64,000 bases of DNA, taken from the NCBI RefSeq assembly GCF_900105905.1, contig NZ_FNSV01000005.1, positions 3,410,001-3,474,000 on the forward strand, written 5' to 3'. A program made the position numbers and the translations under genes. The first letter of the stretch is position 1. Every line of letters starts with the position of its first letter. Origin of the DNA: Rhodococcus koreensis. GTDB taxonomy: Bacteria > Actinomycetota > Actinomycetes > Mycobacteriales > Mycobacteriaceae. Of the stretch, positions 24,999-33,689 are shown piece by piece. The notes under the pieces are model-generated. The model did no database searches. It was not told the DNA's origin and saw nothing but the letters and a program-made list of their open reading frames with translations.

Positions 24999-26123
24999 GT
25001 GACTTCCGTGACCACCCCCGACGGCCCCGTCGTGACCAGACGATGGGGCCGTTTCGGATTCATCTTCGCCGCCGCGTGGACGGTGTTCCTGTTCCAGCCG
25101 TTCCTCGACGGCTGGGCCGACCGCGGTCACGTCCGCGGCTGGATCGGGATGATCGCCACGCTCGCGTTCGCGGTGACGTACCTCGCGATGTTCCGGTGGT
25201 CGCATACCCGGCGCGCGCACAACGAGTTTCGGCCGCCGCTGAACCAGGCGGTGCCGCTCGTGGTGGCGTTGTTCGGGCTCGCGGCCGTCATGGTGGTCGC
25301 CGTCGGGTCGTCGGGGCTGTCCGCCGCCGTCTACCTCGCGGTCTCCGCGGTCATGCTGTTCCCCGCCTGGCTGGGCGGGATCACTGCTCTGACCGTCGCA
25401 GCTCTCGTGGAGGTGATCTCCGCGGTAATGGACTGGGGGTCGGGCACCGGGCTCTCGCTGGGCGTGTGCGCGGCGGCGTTCGCGATGTTCGGGGTGACCA
25501 AGCTGATCAACCGCAACATCGAACTCGTCCGGGAACGGGAGGAGAGCGAACGGCTCGCGGTGCAGGAGGAACGCACCCGGATGGCCCGCGACCTCCACGA
25601 CATCCTCGGGCACTCCCTCACCGTCATCACCGTCAAGGCCGAACTCGTGGGCCGGCTCCTCGACATCGACGTCGACCGGGCCCGCACGGAAGTGGCAGAC
25701 CTGGAACGTCTTTCCCGCGACGCGCTCGCGGACGTCCGGCAGGCCGTGCAGGGAATCCGGGGGCTGTCGCTGCCGATGGAGATCGCCCGAGCCAGGGAGG
25801 CGTTGCGGGCGGCCGGAATCGAGGCCGAGCTGCCGGGCAGCACCGAGTCGGTGCCCACCGGGTTGCGCGAGTTGTTCGCGTGGACGGTCCGCGAGGGTGT
25901 CACGAACGTGGTCCGGCACAGCGGCGCGACGCACTGCGCCGTCACGGTGGGTGAATGCGACGTCACCGTCGTCGACAACGGTTCCGGCTGCGGCGAATGT
26001 GCGCACGGCAACGGTCTCGTCGGTCTCCGGGAGCGCGCCGCTGCGGCCGGAGCACGGGTCGTGATCACCCATCCGCAACCCGGCGGATTCTCGTTGCACG
26101 TGCTGAAGGAAGAGGTCCCGTGA
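24999..26123 (+). CDS. sensor histidine kinase, NarL-partner (HisKA_3) type
   Basis: A 374-residue kinase with about five hydrophobic segments in the first 170 residues. The phospho-acceptor His is in 'MARDLHDILGHSLTVITVKA'. The ATPase domain has the N-box 'REGVTNVVRHS', 'DNGSGCGE' and the G-box 'GNGLVGLRERA'. It resembles DesK-like membrane-fluidity or drug sensors. The start is GTG 24999 or GTG 25008, ten bases after the permease stop. The stop overlaps the response regulator start (GTGA). Confidence 0.93.
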   Translation: MTSVTTPDGPVVTRRWGRFGFIFAAAWTVFLFQPFLDGWADRGHVRGWIGMIATLAFAVTYLAMFRWSHTRRAHNEFRPPLNQAVPLVVALFGLAAVMVVAVGSSGLSAAVYLAVSAVMLFPAWLGGITALTVAALVEVISAVMDWGSGTGLSLGVCAAAFAMFGVTKLINRNIELVREREESERLAVQEERTRMARDLHDILGHSLTVITVKAELVGRLLDIDVDRARTEVADLERLSRDALADVRQAVQGIRGLSLPMEIARAREALRAAGIEAELPGSTESVPTGLRELFAWTVREGVTNVVRHSGATHCAVTVGECDVTVVDNGSGCGECAHGNGLVGLRERAAAAGARVVITHPQPGGFSLHVLKEEVP

Positions 26124-26728
26124 CGATCCGACTGCTGCTCGCCGACGACCAGGCACTCGTCCGCGGCGCCCTCGCCGCCCTGCTCGACCTGGAGGCGGAC
26201 CTGACGGTGGTCGCGGAGGTCGGGCGCGGCGACGAGGTGGTCGCGGCGGCCCGCGAGCACTCCCCCGACGTCGCGCTCCTCGACGTCGAGATGCCCGGCC
26301 TGGACGGGATCGCCGCCGCGGCGGCACTGCGCGCCGCGATGCCGCGGACCCGCGTCCTGATCGTGACGACGTTCGGTCGTCCCGGCTACCTGCGCAAGGC
26401 CCTGCAGGCGGGCGCGTCGGGATTCGTCGTGAAGGACACCCCGGCCCGCCAACTCGCCGACGCCGTGCGCCGGGTCCATGCGGGACTGCGCGTCGTCGAT
26501 CCCACCCTCGCCGCCGACAGTCTCGTCAGCGGGGAATCGCCGCTCACCGACCGGGAGACCGACGTGCTGCGGGCGGCGCGGGACGGAGCGCCGGTCGCCT
26601 CGATCGCGGCCGCGCTGTTCCTCTCCGCGGGGACGGTGCGCAACCATCTGTCCTCGGCGATCGGCAAGACCGGCGCCAGCACCCGCGCCGAGGCCGTCCG
26701 CGCGGCGGAGTCGAACGGCTGGCTGTAG
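26120..26728 (+). CDS. NarL/LuxR-type response regulator
   Basis: A 202-residue regulator that starts with GTG at 26120 in a GTGA overlap with the kinase. The receiver domain has the acidic pair in 'LLLADDQALVRG', phospho-Asp in 'VALLDVEMPGLDG', Thr in 'LIVTTFGRPG' and Lys in 'GFVVKDTPA'. The LuxR-type HTH is 'LTDRETDVLRAARDG' through 'GTVRNHLSSAIGKTG'. It probably controls the upstream ABC exporter genes in response to the paired kinase. Confidence 0.94.
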   Translation: MTIRLLLADDQALVRGALAALLDLEADLTVVAEVGRGDEVVAAAREHSPDVALLDVEMPGLDGIAAAAALRAAMPRTRVLIVTTFGRPGYLRKALQAGASGFVVKDTPARQLADAVRRVHAGLRVVDPTLAADSLVSGESPLTDRETDVLRAARDGAPVASIAAALFLSAGTVRNHLSSAIGKTGASTRAEAVRAAESNGWL

Positions 26729-26769
26729 GCGCTCCGCGCCCGTGCGTGGTTACGGAGTCCCTGGACTCG

Positions 26770-27777
26770 TCAGCCACTCACGGGGCCGGAGGCCCTGGTC
26801 TGCGACGGATTCTCACCGAACCGCCGCCGGTAGGACGCCGCGAACAGGCCGAGGTTGACGTATCCCCATGCGCCTGCGATCGAGGCGACGGTCTCCCCGG
26901 TAGGTGCGGTGAGCAGTTCCGCCCGGATGCCCCGAAGCCGCTGTTCACGCACGTACTCGGCCGGCGTGGTGTCCAGGTATTTCCGGAACGATCCGGACAG
27001 GGTCCGGACGCTGACCCCCACCGTTTCGGCGATGTCGGAGGCCGTCGGCAGGTCGCGGGCGCACTCCCGGATGTACTGGACGGCGTGCCGCACGTAGCCC
27101 GGCGCCGCCGGGCCGGTGGTCCTGTCGAGGTCGACTCCCGCGCGAGCCGCCCACTCGGTGAGCAGGTGGCCGACGAGCAACTCCTGCAGGTTGAGCCCGA
27201 TGCGCCCGTCCGTGGCGTGCGCCGGTAACTCCCCCGTCGTCCGCATCGCGTACCCGAGCAGCGCCTGCCAGCCGGACCCACCGCCCCCGATGGCGCATTT
27301 GCGTTGCCAGAGAACGTCTCCCGGATCGAATCCCCACCAGCGCACCGCCGTGTCGGCGAGCACGCGGTGCGGAATCGTGAGATTGAGTTGCACGTGGTCC
27401 GGGGAGAACTCGACGAGGTAGTCGACTCGGCTGCAGTCGGCGACGAACGTGTCCCCGGCCGGTGTGTCCGCGGTGGCGTCGTGGTCGACGTGGTGCCGGG
27501 CGTTCCCGCGGATGGTCGTGAGGACGAGCGCGTTTCCGGCGTCGGGCGAGAAGTCGCCGACCGAGACGGGGATGCCGTAGGAGAACCGCGTGACCGTGAT
27601 GTCGCCGATCTTCGTGGAATACATGCTCGACCTCGGCGCCAGCCCGACCCCGAGCGGACGCACGACATAGGGCATGTAGACGCGGTCGGACCAGTGCCGG
27701 ATCTCGTCCCAGTCGTCCGACGCCCTGCGCTCGGCAGCCGGTGGTCGTCCCACCGCAAACGGATCCAGCGCGACCAT
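26770..27777 (-). CDS. AraC-family regulator with cupin-like N-terminal domain
   Basis: A 335-residue protein that starts MVALDPFAVGRPPAAERRAS. The frame is open for 28 more codons upstream, but those would overlap the hairpin and operator region. The N-terminal part resembles AraC_binding_2 domains ('FSYGIPVSVGDFSPDAGN'); the C-terminal HTH has 'DLPTASDIAETVGVSVRTLS' and 'WGYVNLGLFAASYRRRFGEN'. It is divergent from the gntP-type operon and is probably its regulator. Confidence 0.88.
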   Translation of the reverse strand: MVALDPFAVGRPPAAERRASDDWDEIRHWSDRVYMPYVVRPLGVGLAPRSSMYSTKIGDITVTRFSYGIPVSVGDFSPDAGNALVLTTIRGNARHHVDHDATADTPAGDTFVADCSRVDYLVEFSPDHVQLNLTIPHRVLADTAVRWWGFDPGDVLWQRKCAIGGGGSGWQALLGYAMRTTGELPAHATDGRIGLNLQELLVGHLLTEWAARAGVDLDRTTGPAAPGYVRHAVQYIRECARDLPTASDIAETVGVSVRTLSGSFRKYLDTTPAEYVREQRLRGIRAELLTAPTGETVASIAGAWGYVNLGLFAASYRRRFGENPSQTRASGPVSG

Positions 27778-27794
27778 GCGTCGAGTATCCCACC

Positions 27795-27813
27795 CAGGGG
27801 CCTCCGGCCCCTG
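27795..27813. promoter_or_regulatory. 8-bp hairpin followed by a T-run in the araC-gntP intergenic region
   Basis: CAGGGGCC and GGCCCCTG close a 3-base loop, and the plus strand continues with a short spacer and five T. This has the shape of an intrinsic terminator for plus-strand transcription, perhaps stopping antisense read-through from the AraC gene region. On the minus strand it would lie in the AraC 5' leader. Confidence 0.4.
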
Positions 27814-27820
27814 TGCGCCT

Positions 27821-27844
27821 TTTTGGTAGCGGTAACAACCAAAA
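27821..27844. promoter_or_regulatory. 7-bp inverted-repeat operator candidate
   Basis: TTTTGGT-N10-ACCAAAA is a perfect, AT-rich inverted repeat in otherwise GC-rich DNA. It lies between the divergent AraC gene (start 27777) and the GntP permease gene (start 27943). A -35/-10-like pair (TTGCTT at 27861 and CATAAT at 27885) lies just downstream toward gntP. The AraC or IclR protein could bind here. Confidence 0.45.
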
Positions 27845-27942
27845 CGGCGCATGGGCGGCATTGCTTATATCGTGAGTTTGTGCTCATAATATGGGTGTAC
27901 CTGTGACACCAGTCACTGCCCGCCTCCTCGAAGGACGCGCAC

Positions 27943-29373
27943 ATGTCAGACGTAGGAATCCTGATCAACACCACGGTCGCCGTCGCGGCGGTCGTGCTGA
28001 TGATCGTGCGTTTCAAGTTCAACCCCGTGGTGTCGCTGGTCGTCGGATCCGCATACCTCGGACTCACGACGGGACTCGGCACGGCCGAGACGGTGAAGGT
28101 CATCAGCACCGGTTTCGGCGACATCATGGCCGAAGTGGGACTACTGATCGCCTTCGGCGTCCTAATGGGCGCCATGCTGAAAGAAATGGGCGCCATTCAG
28201 CGCCTGGTCGGAACGCTTCTCCGGGTGTTCGGGCCGAAACGAATGCCCTATGCGCTGTCGCTGACGATCGCGACGTTGCTGCAGTCCATCTTCCTCGACG
28301 TCCTGCTCGTCATCTCCGCTCCGCTCGCCCGCAACCTCGCACCGAAGGTCGGCCGGGTCGGGACAGCCCGCATGGCCACCGCCCTCGCCATCGGCCTCGA
28401 GTGCGGCATCGTGCTCATGGTCCCGGGTGTGGGCGCTCTCGCCCTGGCCGGACTGCTCGGTGTGCCGCTCGGCAAGATGCTGATCTTCGGGCTGATCCTG
28501 GTGATCCCGACCGTCGCGATCTCGGTCGCGATCATGTCGTTCCTGTTCACCCGCGGTTGGTGGAATCCGGAGAAGGACGAGGAGCACTTCCATCAGACGG
28601 TCGTCGACGACGAAGAAGAGGACTGGACCGACGGCGGCAGCGGTGGCAGCGCCCCTCGGCCGGACGCAGGCGGAGGTGTCGCCCAGGCGCAACGCGCCGC
28701 GACCGTCACCACCGAGCGCGCCAAGCACGACCGTCCGCTGATCCTGCTCCTCGCTCCGCTGCTCCTCTCCCTGCTGCTCATCGCGACCGGCGCGATCCTG
28801 GACATCGCCGAAATCAGCAACCCCGTCGTCTCGTTCGTGTCGGAACCGCTCATCGCGTTGCTGATCGGACTGATCGGCACCAGCTTCGTCGGACGCCTCA
28901 GCATCGGCCAGCACCGCGTCCAGAAGGCGATCGCCAGCGGATTCAGCGAGAGCGGCCAGATTCTCATCCTCACCGGTGTCGGCGGGTCCCTCGCCGCGAC
29001 CATCGCCGCGGCCGGCCTCGGCGACATCCTCGGCAAGTACTTCACCGCCAATCACGCGGCTCCGCTGCTGATGGTGTGGCTGATCGCCGCCGTCCTGCAC
29101 GTCGCCGTCGGCTCGGTGACGATCTCGGCCATCACCGCCGCGGGCGTCCTCGCACCCATCGCCCCCACCCTGGGTCTGGACCCTGTCCTCATCGCTCTCG
29201 CGGCGGGCGCCGGCTCCCTGTTCGCGGTGCACGTCACGAGCAACACCTTCTGGTTGCTGCAGTCCTTGATGGGTCAGACCACACGAGGCACGCTGAAGAC
29301 GTGTTCGGTGGGAGTATCGGTGGCATCGGTCGTCGCAATACTGCTCGTCCTGCCCATGAGCCTCGTTCTCTGA
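27943..29373 (+). CDS. GntP-family permease (hydroxy-acid/gluconate type)
   Basis: A 476-residue membrane protein with about 12 hydrophobic segments. A long hydrophilic loop lies near residues 205-265 ('EKDEEHFHQTVVDDEEEDW' and a Gly/Ser stretch). GntP/DsdX-like features are 'GFGDIMAEVGLLIAFGVLMG', 'GLECGIVLMVPGVGALA' and 'GVGGSLAATIAAAGLGD'. The family takes up gluconate and other hydroxylated carboxylates. It is first in an operon of a CoA-transferase, lyase and dehydrogenase, so it probably imports their substrate. Confidence 0.88.
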   Translation: MSDVGILINTTVAVAAVVLMIVRFKFNPVVSLVVGSAYLGLTTGLGTAETVKVISTGFGDIMAEVGLLIAFGVLMGAMLKEMGAIQRLVGTLLRVFGPKRMPYALSLTIATLLQSIFLDVLLVISAPLARNLAPKVGRVGTARMATALAIGLECGIVLMVPGVGALALAGLLGVPLGKMLIFGLILVIPTVAISVAIMSFLFTRGWWNPEKDEEHFHQTVVDDEEEDWTDGGSGGSAPRPDAGGGVAQAQRAATVTTERAKHDRPLILLLAPLLLSLLLIATGAILDIAEISNPVVSFVSEPLIALLIGLIGTSFVGRLSIGQHRVQKAIASGFSESGQILILTGVGGSLAATIAAAGLGDILGKYFTANHAAPLLMVWLIAAVLHVAVGSVTISAITAAGVLAPIAPTLGLDPVLIALAAGAGSLFAVHVTSNTFWLLQSLMGQTTRGTLKTCSVGVSVASVVAILLVLPMSLVL

Positions 29374-29398
29374 GCGTCACTATCAGTTAAGGATCACC

Positions 29399-30652
29399 AT
29401 GTTCTCCGACAACACCATTCGGCCACTCGACGGCGTTCGGGTACTCGAGCTGGGCAATTACATCGCCGCACCGACGGCGGGCCGGATGCTCGCCGACTTC
29501 GGGGCCGAGGTCATCAAGGTGGAGCGCCCGAAGACCGGCGACGAACTGCGTAACTGGCGCCTCTACTCCGGCGACACCTCGATGCTGTACCGCACGATCA
29601 ACCGGAACAAGAAGTCGATCGTGCTGGACCTGCGCACCGAGGAGGGCAGGCAACTCGTCCTCGACCTCGCCGCCCACTGCGACATCCTGCTGGAGAACTT
29701 CCGGCCCGGCACCCTGGAGAAGTGGGGTATCGGACCGGACGCGTTGAACGAGGCCAATCCGGACCTGGTGATCACAAGGATCTCGGCGTTCGGGCAGACC
29801 GGCCCGATGTCGCAGCGGCCGGGTTTCGCCGCGGTCGCGGAGGCCGCCGGCGGGTTCCGTGAACTCGTCGGCGACCCGGACCGGCCGCCGGTGCGGGTGG
29901 GGGTGTCGATCGGTGATTCGATCGCCGGCCTCTACGCGGCGTTCGGGGCGGTGATGGCGCTGTTCCAACGCGAGGCCGCGAAGGTCGCCGGGACGCAGGG
30001 CCCGTCCCTGCCGCATCGGATCATCGACGTCGCGCTCAACGAATCGATCCTGTCGATGATGGAGTCGCTGATCCCCGACTACCTGGCGTACGGCATCAAA
30101 CGCGAACGCGTCGGCGGCCGGATGGAGGGCATCGCCCCGTCGAACGCGTACACCTGCAACGACGGCAACAGCATCATCATCGCCGGCAACGGGGACGCCA
30201 TCTTCCAGCGCTACATGGACACCATCGGCCGCCCCGACCTCGGCGCCGACCCGGACCTGTCCACCAACGCCGGACGGTGGGCGCGCCGCGACGAACTCGA
30301 CGCCGCGATCGGTGAGTGGACGATCCAGTACTCCCGCGACGACGCGCTGAAGATCCTCGACACCGCCGGGGTGCCGTCGGGTCCGATCAACACCGCCGCC
30401 GACATCTGCAGCGACGACCAGTACGCGGCCCGCAACATGATTCAGCAGTTCACCGTCGACACCGGTGAGGCCGAACCGAAGCAGGTCGGGTTCCCCGGCA
30501 TCGTCCCGGTGATCGGCGGCAAGTCGCTGCCCATCCGGAACGTCGGACCGGACCTCGGCGAGCACACCCGGGAGGTCCTCGAAACTTTGCTCGGCAAGAC
30601 CCCGGAACAGATCGACTCCCTCGTCAACGACACGGTAGGTGACCTCTCATGA
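29399..30652 (+). CDS. class III (CaiB/BaiF) CoA-transferase
   Basis: A 417-residue family III CoA-transferase. Hallmarks are 'GVRVLELGNYIAAPTAGRML', 'DFGAEVIKVERPKTGD', 'NRNKKSIVLDLR', 'ENFRPGTLEKWGI' and 'VGVSIGDSIAGLYAAFG', where the Asp of IGDS should form the acyl-anhydride intermediate. The substrate acid is unknown. It is 25 bases after gntP, and its end overlaps the lyase start (ATGA), so activation and cleavage are coupled. Confidence 0.92.
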   Translation: MFSDNTIRPLDGVRVLELGNYIAAPTAGRMLADFGAEVIKVERPKTGDELRNWRLYSGDTSMLYRTINRNKKSIVLDLRTEEGRQLVLDLAAHCDILLENFRPGTLEKWGIGPDALNEANPDLVITRISAFGQTGPMSQRPGFAAVAEAAGGFRELVGDPDRPPVRVGVSIGDSIAGLYAAFGAVMALFQREAAKVAGTQGPSLPHRIIDVALNESILSMMESLIPDYLAYGIKRERVGGRMEGIAPSNAYTCNDGNSIIIAGNGDAIFQRYMDTIGRPDLGADPDLSTNAGRWARRDELDAAIGEWTIQYSRDDALKILDTAGVPSGPINTAADICSDDQYAARNMIQQFTVDTGEAEPKQVGFPGIVPVIGGKSLPIRNVGPDLGEHTREVLETLLGKTPEQIDSLVNDTVGDLS

Positions 30653-31587
30653 CGCAATCCTTCGAATCACGCGCCCTGCTCCGCGACGTCACCCTGCGCG
30701 ACGGACTGCAGCTGACCGGCAAGATGCTGCCCACCGCCCGCAAGCTCGAGATCGCGCGCCGGCTTCTCGAACTCGGCGTGCCCGCGCTCGAGATCGGGTC
30801 GATGGCCCGCCCCGACCTCGTCCCACCGATGGCGAACACCGTCGAGGTGATCTCGGAGCTGACCCCGGAGGAACTCGAGCACTGCTGGGTGTGGGTGGCG
30901 ACACCCCGGCACGTGGAGAAGGCGGCCGCCGCCGGCGCGCGCCATTTCCAGTACTGCTTCTCCGCGTCCGATTCCCACAACCAGGCGAACATCGGCCGTT
31001 CCACCGAGGACAGCCTCGCCGCGATGCCCGCCGCGATCGAACTCGCGCAGGACGTCGGGGGCAGCATCCAACTGTGCATCGCGACGTCGTTCACCTGCCC
31101 GTTCGAGGGCCGGGTGCCGGAGCAGCGGGTGATCGACATCGCCAACGACCCGCGCGCGCACGGCGCCGTCGACGTCGTCGTCTGCGACACCCTCGGCCAG
31201 GCCGTCCCCGCCGAGGTGTACTCCCTCGTCTCCCGGGTACGGCTCGAGACCCCGCAGCGCGGCATCGTCTTCCACGGTCACGACACCTGGGGCCTGGGGG
31301 TCGCGAACAGTCTCGCCGCGGTCGCGGCAGGCGCGATGACCATCGACGGCGCCCTCGGCGGGCTCGGCGGCTGCCCGTTCGCGCCCGGCGCCAGCGGCAA
31401 CACCGCCAGCGAGGACCTGCTGTTCGCCACCCGCCCGGACTGGCTGAACCCCACCACGTTCGGCTCGCTGGTGGAACTGTCCGAGAAGACCCTCGCCGAA
31501 CTCGGCGAAGCCAATCGATCCAAGGCCGCGCAGGGCGCGCGCTCCAACGCTTCCGCGTTCGAGTGGGTCATCGGCGGCGGCCGATGA
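30649..31587 (+). CDS. HMG-CoA-lyase-like (HMGL family) acyl-CoA lyase
   Basis: A 312-residue TIM-barrel lyase. The N-terminal metal-binding motif appears as 'RDVTLRDGLQLTGK', which deviates slightly from the SPRDGLQ form of HMG-CoA lyase. 'CDTLGQAVP', the metal-binding 'FHGHDTWGLG' and the catalytic-loop Cys in 'GLGGCPFAPGASGN' follow. It should cleave a 3-hydroxyacyl-CoA into acetyl-CoA (or a homologue) and a keto compound. With the CoA-transferase before it this forms a degradation pair. Confidence 0.9.
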   Translation: MTQSFESRALLRDVTLRDGLQLTGKMLPTARKLEIARRLLELGVPALEIGSMARPDLVPPMANTVEVISELTPEELEHCWVWVATPRHVEKAAAAGARHFQYCFSASDSHNQANIGRSTEDSLAAMPAAIELAQDVGGSIQLCIATSFTCPFEGRVPEQRVIDIANDPRAHGAVDVVVCDTLGQAVPAEVYSLVSRVRLETPQRGIVFHGHDTWGLGVANSLAAVAAGAMTIDGALGGLGGCPFAPGASGNTASEDLLFATRPDWLNPTTFGSLVELSEKTLAELGEANRSKAAQGARSNASAFEWVIGGGR

Positions 31588-32579
31588 GCGGCGCCCGGTT
31601 CTACGTCACCACCCCGATCCCCGAACCCGCCCTCACGCTGCTGCGCGCCGCGGGCAGCGTCGAAGTGCCCGAAGAGCTTCCGGACGCCGCCCGACTGCGG
31701 GAGGTCTGTGTGTCCGGCGACTACGACGTGGTGGTGTCCCAACTACGCGACACGTTCGATGCGGACCTCCTGGCCGCCGCGAAGATCCGTGGGATCTCCA
31801 ACTACGCGGTCGGGTTCAACAACGTCGACATCGGTGCGGCCACCGCCAACAAGATCCTCGTCGGCAACACCCCGGGGGTGCTCACCGACGCCACCGCCGA
31901 CGTCGCGATGCTGCTGATCATGGCCACCGCGCGCCGGGCGGTGGAGGCCGACACGTTCGTCCGCTCCGGGAAGTTCACCGGATGGGAACCGAACCTACTA
32001 CTCGGCCAAGATGTTTCGGGGAGCACCCTCGGGCTCGCCGGGTTCGGTCGGATCGCCCGCGCCACCGCCCGCCGGGCACTGGCCTTCGGCATGCAGGTGC
32101 TGTTCTGCCCGCGGCCTCCCGGCGACCGGCCGGTGCCGGACGCCGAACTCGGCGAGTTCGCCGGACTCGTCACCCACACCGACTGGGACACCCTCGTCAC
32201 CACCAGCGACTTCCTGTCCCTGCATGTTCCGCTGAACGAGCAGACCCGGCACCTGGTGGACGCGGACGTGCTCCACGCGATGAAGCCGACGGCGATCCTC
32301 GTCAACACCGCGCGCGGACCCGTTGTCGACGAGACTGCCCTCGTTGCCGCCCTGAAATCCGGGGAGATCGCCGGGGCCGGACTGGACGTCTACGAAGACG
32401 AGCCCGCGCTCGCACCGGGGCTGGCGGAACTGCCGAACACCGTGCTGCTCCCGCACGTCGGCAGCGCCACCATCGCCGTACGGTCCGAGATGGCGCGGCT
32501 GTGCGCCGAAAACGCGGTGGCCATGGCGCAGAACCGGATCCCGCCGCACCCGGTCAACCCGGAGGCGTGGACGTCGTGA
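31584..32579 (+). CDS. D-isomer-specific 2-hydroxyacid dehydrogenase
   Basis: A 331-residue NAD(P)-dependent enzyme. The nucleotide-binding loop is 'LGLAGFGRIARATARRALA'. Catalytic residues are Arg in 'NTARGPVVDETAL', Glu in 'DVYEDEPAL' and His in 'LLPHVGSATI'. It resembles glyoxylate/hydroxypyruvate reductases. Its start overlaps the lyase stop (ATGA). It may reduce the keto acid released by the lyase or oxidise the imported hydroxy acid. Confidence 0.92.
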   Translation: MSGARFYVTTPIPEPALTLLRAAGSVEVPEELPDAARLREVCVSGDYDVVVSQLRDTFDADLLAAAKIRGISNYAVGFNNVDIGAATANKILVGNTPGVLTDATADVAMLLIMATARRAVEADTFVRSGKFTGWEPNLLLGQDVSGSTLGLAGFGRIARATARRALAFGMQVLFCPRPPGDRPVPDAELGEFAGLVTHTDWDTLVTTSDFLSLHVPLNEQTRHLVDADVLHAMKPTAILVNTARGPVVDETALVAALKSGEIAGAGLDVYEDEPALAPGLAELPNTVLLPHVGSATIAVRSEMARLCAENAVAMAQNRIPPHPVNPEAWTS

Positions 32580-32615
32580 CGGCGGCCGCGACCCGTCCTG
32601 AAGCGCGAGCACGCC

Positions 32616-33401
32616 TCAGGACGGGTAGCGGCCGCCCAGCGTCCTGGTGACCTGCTCGGCGCTGCCGACGAGCAGATCCACCCACTTCTCGCACTGCTCG
32701 CGGGGCATACGGAGGGTCGGCCCGCTGATCGCCAGCGCGCCGAGCACGTCGGCGGACGAATCGAACACGGGCGCAGCCAATCCCGAAGCGCTGTCCTCCC
32801 GCTCCCCCGCCGTGATGGCGTACCCGTCGGCGCGCGCCTGGTGGATCAGTTCGCGCAGCACCGCGGTGTCGGTGACGGTGCCCTCCGTCATCGGTTCGAT
32901 GGGTCCGGCGAGGACCTGCTCGGTGAGGTCCGGGTTCCAGGCGAGCAGCACCCGACCAGCCGACCCGGCGGGCAGCGGGACGATCTTTCCGACGTACATG
33001 TTCCGTCGCAGGGCGTGCTCGGTCTCCGCGATGGCCACGCACACGCGGTAGCCCTGCTCGACCCGGAAGAAGCTGGCGGTCTCACCGGTGGCGTCGCGGA
33101 TCTCCTTCAGCACCGGCGTGACGACGGCCAGCACGTCCAGTCCCTTGGTGGCCGTCGCCGCCCAGAACGCCATCTTCACGCCGATCCGGATCTGGTCGCC
33201 GGACCGGTCGAGGAATTCCTGCGCCACCAGGTTGCTGACCAGCCGTTGGACCGTCGACGTCGGCAGGCCCGTGGCCTGGTGGATCTCGCCCAGCGTCATC
33301 GACGGACGCGACAGGCTGAAGGCATCGAGGATCTCCGTGATCTTGCTCAGCACCAGCAACGGCTGGTGTTTGGAGGTTAATTCGCCGTCTTCCGCTCGCA
33401 T
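32616..33401 (-). CDS. IclR-family transcriptional regulator
   Basis: A 261-residue protein that starts MRAEDGELTSKHQPLLVLSK. The winged HTH is 'MTLGEIHQATGLPTSTVQRL' (about residues 33-60) and the ligand-binding domain has 'LPAGSAGRVLLAWNPD' and 'DGYAITAGEREDSASGLAAP'. The frame continues 22 codons upstream, but that extension overlaps the palindromic repeat. It is convergent with the CoA-transferase operon and is the likely local repressor or activator. Confidence 0.92.
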   Translation of the reverse strand: MRAEDGELTSKHQPLLVLSKITEILDAFSLSRPSMTLGEIHQATGLPTSTVQRLVSNLVAQEFLDRSGDQIRIGVKMAFWAATATKGLDVLAVVTPVLKEIRDATGETASFFRVEQGYRVCVAIAETEHALRRNMYVGKIVPLPAGSAGRVLLAWNPDLTEQVLAGPIEPMTEGTVTDTAVLRELIHQARADGYAITAGEREDSASGLAAPVFDSSADVLGALAISGPTLRMPREQCEKWVDLLVGSAEQVTRTLGGRYPS

Positions 33402-33428
33402 ACCCACGACGATAGTCGCCCCCACCAG

Positions 33429-33474
33429 CACGTGAGTACCGAAGGAGGGCGGAACACACTTCGGCACTCACGTG
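33429..33474. repeat. palindromic intergenic repeat, copy A
   Basis: CACGTGAGTACCGAAG (33429-33444) pairs with CTTCGGCACTCACGTG (33459-33474), with one internal mismatch. The outer CACGTGAGT arm and the GGAA-CACA loop motif are shared with copy B about 200 bases away. It lies just upstream of the IclR start. Confidence 0.75.
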
Positions 33475-33639
33475 GGGTGAACCGACTGTCGCCACACGTG
33501 CGGGGATCTCGCGCGGCGGATCCGGGACATCGATCTGCAAGTGCAGAAGGAGAATTGGTTACAGGTGACGGTGCACGGCCCACACCTCATCACCGGGTGC
33601 TGATCGAGACGGCGAGGGCGGGCAAGGGGCTACCCACAC

Positions 33640-33683
33640 ACGTGAGTGGCAGAGCGTGCGGAAGCACACTCTGCCACTCACGT
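33640..33683. repeat. palindromic intergenic repeat, copy B (possible clpC terminator)
   Basis: ACGTGAGTGGCAGAG (33640-33654) and CTCTGCCACTCACGT (33669-33683) form a perfect 15-bp stem that can extend inward (CGTGC...GCACA). It begins 7 bases after the ClpC-like stop, so it may terminate that transcript. Its arms and loop resemble copy A, pointing to a dispersed repeat family. Bases 33475-33639 hold no gene I can support. Confidence 0.8.
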
Positions 33684-33689
33684 CGGGGA

